DNA from: Torreya grandis
Taxonomy: Eukaryota; Streptophyta; Pinopsida; Cupressales; Taxaceae
NCBI GenBank assembly: GCA_037957365.1
Contig: JARHVA010000081.1
Coordinates: forward strand, 6,315,501 to 6,379,500
DNA length: 64,000 nt
Direction: 5' to 3'
The position numbers were made by a program, and so were the translations under genes. A model generated the notes under the pieces. That model ran no database searches. It was given only the letters and a program-made list of their open reading frames with translations, and was not told the DNA's origin. Below are positions 57,590 through 64,000 of this stretch, one piece after another; positions within the stretch are counted from its first letter, which is position 1, and the number at the start of each line of letters is the position of its first letter.

Positions 57590-57910
57590 TGGTCATTATA
57601 TTTTGATAGAGCTTATTCTCAATAAGGAAATGGTGCTAGAAATTGTTTAATCTCTCCTATCGGTAAGATATTTTGTTATGCTTAAAAATTATCATTTAAA
57701 AATAATAATAATAATATAGTAAAATTTGAGGCATTATGTTTAGGTTTGGAAAAATATATTGAACATAATATCTAACATTTATAAGTCTTTGGAGATTATG
57801 AATTAGTTGTTAGGCAAATTCATAAAATTTACAAAACTAACCAAAATCGTTTACATCGTTATACTCAAAAGGTTTGGTCTTTGCTTAAACATTTTGAATC
57901 TTCTAATTGT
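57590..57910 (+). pseudogene. Gypsy-2 RNase H, directly after protease
   Basis: FDRAYSQ, stop, GNGARNCLISPIGKIF, then NNNNNIVKFEALCLGLEKYI, FGDYELVVRQIHKIYKTNQN and YTQKVWSLLKHFES: an RVT_3-type RNase H. The first and last acidic residues (FDRA, GDYE) remain; the usual A-E-F-E-A reads VKFEA. It ends abruptly at about 57908. Only about 90 bp separate it from the protease, so no RT was ever between them. Confidence 0.8.
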
Positions 57911-59150
57911 TAGAGAGTTTTCATGATAATGTCATGGTGGTGTAATAGACGCATCTTTTTAAGTGGATGAAGTGCTTTGATAGCTTAAGTGATAGTGACA
58001 AAGCATGCAATATGCTTGTCATAAGTTTGTTTGAAGTATACTTGGTTGATGTTCAGTGTTGACATGGATAGAGAGGTTTAGGGATTAATATGGTGAATTT
58101 ATAATATGTAATGGGTCCTATCAAAAGTCAATAATGCTTTGAGTTCTTGTGTGAATGAGTAAAATTCACCCAGCTTAACATTGTTCTCATCTAGACACTT
58201 TAGGTCAAGTGACAAAAATTCTGAGTAGGCAGTGTGATAACATCACCATTACCATGTGTAAATGAGTCAAGGGGAGTTGGTCATATTGTTATGATATTAG
58301 TAATCCCTATTTTTATGTGTCAAATCTCAATTCATGCATCAAAGCATAGTCAAAATATATGCTTATGTAAATTTGGGCTCCCAAGTAGTTTGACTATGTT
58401 TTTCCATACTTAGCTAATTTTGCAATGTGGCAAGAAGAGTCAAGTGAGAATTTTGATGGTGTTATATCTTTCACATGTGAAGGTTTAAAGAGAAATTGAT
58501 CATATGGGTTTGTTTAGTTTTAAGCATAGATAATTTATGCTAAACTTGAGATAATGCACTAAATCATGGCAAAAGTTATGCATGTTCAAAGTTAGCCTCT
58601 TAGGTAGGTTTTGGCATAGTTAGCTTTGTGACAGAAGATTTTGAGAAGGCATCTTAATGACATTATATCTCACACATGTGAGGGTTTCAGGAGCTATTTA
58701 TCACTTGGTTAGATTTTATTATGTGAAAAGATATTTATATCCATATTTGAAAGCATGCATCATAGCACAGAAGAATTTATTAAGGATCAAAAATGGCTAC
58801 TCAAGCATATTAAAAGGGTCCCCATAGTCAATTATGTACAAGTTAAAGTTCAAACAAGATCGATAGTGCATGTTGATCCAAGGAGTCAGGATGCAATGAG
58901 ATAAGGATAGGTGCATAATGTTTAAAAAATAATCAAAGGTAAAGGATAAATATCCAATAGTGATTGGGTGTTCATATAGATTGATCAAATGGTGAGCACT
59001 GATTATTAAAGATTTGACTGACCCTTAAAGATCGATGGAGCATGTTGAGTCAACATTTCTAGATTGCATGAGATGAGGTCAAAGTAACTGATGTTTAACA
59101 TTTAGATTTGGTGGAGTATGTTTTAAATTTTAGATTATATTGATGGTGCA
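57911..59150. repeat. Degenerate short-repeat region before the B array
   Basis: No coding domain. Three units of about 200-225 bp share an ACCATGTG/CACATGTGA-centred segment (58251, 58471 and 58671), followed by TTGGTC/ATCA-like sequence. Two further similar blocks of about 180 bp, with GATCGATRGxGCATGTTGA, lie at 58858 and 59030. Confidence 0.5.
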
Positions 59151-62100
59151 AGATTTATCTAAAGCTAAGAGGACATGAGATTTGAGCATTGTATATGAAG
59201 GTTAACTGTGACTGTTTGAATTCAAATATTTGAATTTAACATAAGGAAAAACCTGAGCTCTTTTTTTATCCATATCTTTTGATAGAAGTCAAATTTATTG
59301 GTGATATAAAAAGTAAAGTGATAGAGAAAGCCAAGATGCATCTGGATATATAGATTTGAAGATTTAAAAGTGAGTATAGTCAAAGATATTATGCCTAGAA
59401 TTTAAATGTGTCCATGCTTATTTTGCAAGTGACCCGAGAAAGATATTTGAGCTTATATAGATGTTGTTTTGATGTCTCATGATGAATTAGCTACTAGATC
59501 ATGTTTTGGACTCCATGAGGATGATATATGAAGATTTTATAAGTATGATCAATTTATATTGAGTATGAATAATGGTTAAGAAGTTGACTATATCTTTGGT
59601 AATGGTGTTCCTATGTATAAGGTTTCTATTTGAGTTGATTAAGCATATGCATAGGTGAGTTAAGATGATTGTGATCATTTGAGGATGTTGAAGGGGATAT
59701 AAGGAGTGGAATCATGTATTTGAAAGTGGTCATGTGTTCTTGTTTTGTTTAAGGATGTGATAAGTGGGTGTATAGGTCTCTATGAGACATATAAGAGCTA
59801 CAAGGGCCTTATTAAAAGGTGTAGCTTCTTAAAGGTGACCTATAAATGCTATGGCCAACCTCTAAAGATGGTATTGAGCTATATCTTCATGTGAGAGATG
59901 AATTAAGGGATAATGCATGCCTAATGGCTGACCAAGGTAGTTATTATCAAGATTGATCTATGAATAGTGAAATGAAAGAGGGTGATTTCTAGACTTGAAA
60001 AACAAGAGAATTGAGAGAGTTTTTGAGAGAGGCTTGTGTGTGTTTTTTGAAATGAAGGAAGGGTAGAGTTACCTGAGGATGAGTTGGAGAGCATATTATT
60101 TTGAAGACTATTTATATGACCTCTGGTCATAATACTATTTCCAGAATAGTTCTATTATAGATTTAGTGTGAGCATTATATTTGAAGGTTAACTATGACCG
60201 TTTGAACTCAAATATTTGAATTTAACATAAGGAAAAACCTGAGCTCTATTTTTTATCCATATCTTTTGATAGAAGTCAAATTTATTGGTGATATAAAAAG
60301 GAAAGTGATAGATAAATCCAAGGTGCATATGGATATATATATTTGAAGATCTAAAAGTGAGTACAGTTAAATATATTATGCCTGGAATTTAAATGGGTGT
60401 CCATGCTTGTCCTGCAAGTGACTCGAGAAGGATATTTGAGCTTATATAGATGTTCTTTTGATGTCTCATGATGAATTAGATACTAAATCATGTTTTAGAC
60501 TCCATGAGGATGATAGATGTGGATTTTATAAGTATTATCAATCTATACTGAGTATGAACAATGGTTAAGAAGTTGACTGTATCTTTGGTAATGGTGTTCC
60601 TATGTATAAGGTTTCTATTTGAGTTGATTAAGCATATGTAGATGTGAATTAAGATGATTGTGATCATTTGAGGATGTTGAAGGGGATATAAGGAGTGGAA
60701 TCATGTATTTGAAAGTGGTCATGTGTTTTTGTTTTGTTTAAGGGTGTCATAAATGGGTGTATAGGTCTCTATGAGACATATAAGAGCTACAAGGGCCTTA
60801 TTAAAAGGTGTAGCTTCTTAAAGGTGACCTATAAATGTTATGGCCAACCTATAAAGATGGTATTGAGTTGTATCTTCATGTGAGAGATGAATTAAGGGAT
60901 AATGCATGCCTAATGGCTGACCAAGGTAGTTATTATTAAGATTGATCTATGAATAGTGAAATCAAAGATGGTGTTTTCTGGACTTGAAAAACAAAGAATT
61001 GGGAGAGTTTTTGAGAGAGGCTTGTGTGTGTGTTTTGAAATGAAGGGTAGAGTTACCTGAGGATGAGTTGGAGAGCATATTATTTTGAAGCCTATTTGTA
61101 TGACCTGTAGGTCATAATACTATTGGTATAATAGTGCTCTTATAGATTGAGTGTGAGCATTGTGTTTGAAGGTTAACTATGACTGTTTGAATTCAAATAT
61201 TTGAATTTAACATAAGGAAAACCTTGAGCTTTATTTTTTATCCATATCTTTCAATAGAAGTCAAATTTATTGGTGCTATAAAAAGGAAAGTGATAGAGAA
61301 ATCTAAGATGCATCTGGTTATATAGATTTGAAGATTTGAAAGTGAGTACAGTCAAAGATATTATGCTTAGAATTTAAATGTGTGTCTATGCTTGTCTTGC
61401 AAGTGGCTCGAGAAGGATATTTGAGCTTATATAGATGTTGTTTTGATGTCTCATGATGAATTATCTACTAGATCATGTTTTAGACTCCATGAGGATGATA
61501 TATGTGGATTTTATAATTATGATCAATCTATATTGAGTATGAACAATGGTTAAGAAGTTGAATGTATATTTGGTAATGGTGTTCCTATGTATAAGGTTTC
61601 TATTTGAGTTGATTAAGAATAGGCAGAGGTGAGTTAAGATGATTGTGATCATTTGAGGATGTTGAAGGGGATATAAGGAGTGGATTCATGTATTTGAAAG
61701 TGGTCATGTGTTCTTGTTTTGTTTAAGGGTGTGATAAATGGGTGTATATGTCTCTATGAGACATATAAGAGCTATAAGGGCCTTATTAAAAGGTGTAGCT
61801 ACTTAAAGGTGACCTATAAATGTTATGGCCAACCTATAAAGATGGTATTGAGCTATATCATCATGTGAGAGATGAATTAAGGGATGATGCATGCAAAATG
61901 GCTAACCAAGGTAGTTATTATCAAGATTGATCTACGAATAGTGAAATCAAAGATGGTGATTTCTAGACTTGAAAAAGAAGAGAATTGGGAGAGTTTTTAA
62001 GAGAGGCTTGTGTGTGTTTTTTGAGATGAAGGATGGGTAGAATTACCTGAGGATGCGTTGGAGAGCATATTAGTTTGAAGACTATTTGTATGACCTGTAG

Positions 62101-64000
62101 GTCATAATACTGTTGGTAGAATAGTGCTCTTATAGATTAACTGTAAGCATTATTTTTGAAGGTTAACTGTGACCACTTGAATTCATATATTTGAATTTAA
62201 CATAAAGAAAAACTTGAGCTCTATTTTTATCCATATCTTTCGATAGAAGTCAAATTTATTGGTGTTATAAAAAGGAAAGTGATAGAGAAAACTAAGGTGC
62301 ATCCAGTTATATAGATTTGAATATCTGAAAGTGAGTATAGTCAAAGATATTATGCCTATAATTTAAATGTGTGTCCATGCTTGTTCTGCAAGTGACTCGA
62401 GAAGGATATTTGAGCTTATATAGATGTTGTTTTGATTTCTCATGATGAATTAGCTACTAGATCATGTTTTAGACTCTATGAGGATGATATATGTGGATTT
62501 TATAAGTACAATCAATCTATATTGAGTATGAAAAATGGTTAAGAAGTTGACTATATCTTTGGTAATGGTGTTCCTATGTATAAGGTTCCTATTTGAGTTG
62601 ATTAAGCATATGCAGATGTGAGTTAAAATGATTGTGATCATTTGAGGATGTTGAATGGGATATAAGGAGTATAATCATGTATTTAAAAGTGATCATGTGT
62701 TCTTTTTTTATTTAAGGGTGTGATAAATGGGTGTAAAGGTCTCTATGAGACATATAAGAGCTACAAGGGCCTTGTTAAAAGGTGTAGCTGCTTAAAGGTG
62801 ACCTATAAATGCTATGGCCAACTTATAAAGATGGTATTGAGTTGTATCTTCATGTGAGAGAAGAATTAATGGATAATGCATACCTAATGATTGACCAAGG
62901 TAGTTATTATCAAGATTGATCTATCAATAGTGAAATGAAAGAGGGTGATTTCTAGACTTGAAAAAGAAGAGAATTGGGAGAGTTTTTGAGAGAGGCTTGT
63001 TTGTGTTTTTTTGAAATGAAGGAAGGGTAGAGTTACCTGAGGATGATTTGGACAGCATATTAGTTTTAATACTATTTTTATGACCTATAGGTCATAATAC
63101 TATTGGTATAATAGTGCTATTATAGATTGAGTGAGAGCATTGTACTTGAAGGTTAACCATGACTGTTTCAATTCAAATATTTGAATTTAACATAAGGAAA
63201 AACCTAAGCTCTATTTTTTATCCATATCTTTCGATAGAAGTCAAATTTATTGGTGTTATAAAAAGGAAAGTGATAGAGAAATCCAAGGTGCATCTGGATA
63301 AATAGATTTGAAGATCTGAAAATGAGTATAGTTAAAGATATTATGCCTAGAATTTAAATGCGTGTCTATGTTTGTTTTATGAGTGACTCGAGAAGGATAT
63401 TTGAGCTTATATAGATGTTTTTTTAATGTATCATGATAAATTAGCTACTATATCATGTTTTAGACTCCATGAGGATGATTTATGCAAATTTTATAAGTAT
63501 GATCAATCTATATTGAGTATGAACAATGGTTAAGAAGTTGATTGTATCTTTGGTAATGGTGTTCCTATGTATAAGGTTTCTATTTGAGTTGATTAAGCAT
63601 ATGCAGAGGTGAGTTAAGATGATTGTGATAATTTGAGGATGTTGAAGGGGATATAAGGAGTGGAATCATGTATTTGAAAGTGGTCATGTGTTCTTATTTT
63701 GTTTAAGGGTGTGATAAATGGGTGTATAGGTCTCTATGACACATATAAGAGCTACAAGGGCCTTATTAAAAGGTGTAGCTACTTAAAGGTGACCTATAAA
63801 TGCTATGGCCAGCCTATAAAGATGGTATTGAGCTATATCTTCATGTGAGGGATGAATTAAGGGATAATTCATGCCTAATGGATGACCAAGGTAGTTATTA
63901 GCAAGATTGATCTATGAATAGTGAAATGAAAGATGGTGATTTCTAGACTTGAAAAACAAGAGAATTGGGAGAGTTTTTGAGAGAGGCTTGTGTGTGTTTT
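59150..64000. repeat. B array: ~988-bp head-to-tail tandem repeat, nearly five units
   Basis: The same sequence landmarks recur at 59184, 60170, 61155, 62145 and 63135 (start of GAGCAT/AAGCAT), and at 59767, 60756, 61741, 62730 and 63721 (GGTGTA). The period is therefore 985-991 bp. Units differ by an estimated 5-8%. The array runs off the window. A homologous single unit lies at 27199-28200. Each unit holds a short frame ending MYKVSI. No known satellite family was recognised. Confidence 0.95.

Larger units (their letters stand above)
34860..57910 (+). mobile_element. Gypsy-2: truncated plus-strand Ty3/Gypsy element interrupted by Gypsy-3
   Basis: A presumed 5' LTR (34860-36503), a primer-binding-site-like sequence, gag, protease and RNase H remnants are on the plus strand. 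The protease is split by Gypsy-3, and its sequence resumes at 57223. Recognisable coding sequence stops inside RNase H at about 57908, and no RT, integrase or 3' LTR was found to the right. The left end of the LTR is a guess. Confidence 0.65.

Noticed and set aside
59150..64000. Ribosomal spacer (IGS) subrepeats
   Set aside because: No rRNA gene sequence is present in the window and the units have no recognisable spacer promoter.

Overview
This window looks like intergenic DNA from a seed plant with a very large, repeat-dominated genome. A gymnosperm is plausible, but the sequence cannot prove it. It is AT-rich and holds no convincing host gene, tRNA, rRNA or CRISPR array. Almost everything recognisable is a plant LTR retrotransposon, nested two or three deep and decayed by stop codons, frameshifts and deletions. 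The rest is satellite-like DNA.

Layout. 1-3994 is a 3.9 kb module (A) built from hairpin-forming units of about 69 bp; a second copy lies at about 28480-32375. 3995-27198 is a large Ty3/Gypsy element of Tat type on the minus strand (Gypsy-1), with gag, protease, RT, RNase H and integrase remnants. An antisense plant mobile domain (PMD) pseudogene lies between its pol and 3' LTR. A Copia element (Copia-1, 9258-14925, minus, 5-bp duplication GTTAT) is inserted in it. 27199-28480 is a single copy of a module (B) of about 1 kb that runs into A copy 2. 34860-57910 is Gypsy-2 (plus strand). It is interrupted inside its protease by Gypsy-3 (38550-57217, minus, duplication GGAAG), which in turn carries Copia-2 (40591-45202, plus, duplication TAAAA) in its 3' LTR. 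57911-59150 holds degenerate short repeats, and about 59150-64000 is a head-to-tail array of nearly five B units with a period of about 988 bp that runs off the window.

None of these elements appears able to move by itself. Copia-1 has nine in-frame stops and a frameshift. Copia-2 has lost its integrase core and most of RT. Gypsy-1 has lost two of three integrase catalytic residues. Gypsy-3 has stops and lost catalytic residues. Most inactivating changes are C-to-T or G-to-A, as expected for heavily methylated DNA.

Three points deserve a second look. First, a dyad motif, GACCGA-TG-TCGGTC, is clustered in the LTRs of both Copia elements, again in the integrase-RT linker of both, and in decayed form in the LTRs and flanks of the unrelated Gypsy-1. 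Second, Gypsy-3, and as far as it survives Gypsy-2, place an RNase H domain between protease and RT instead of after RT. Third, the A and B satellite-like modules show hairpin units, a perfect 98-bp palindrome and short reading frames shared between copies.
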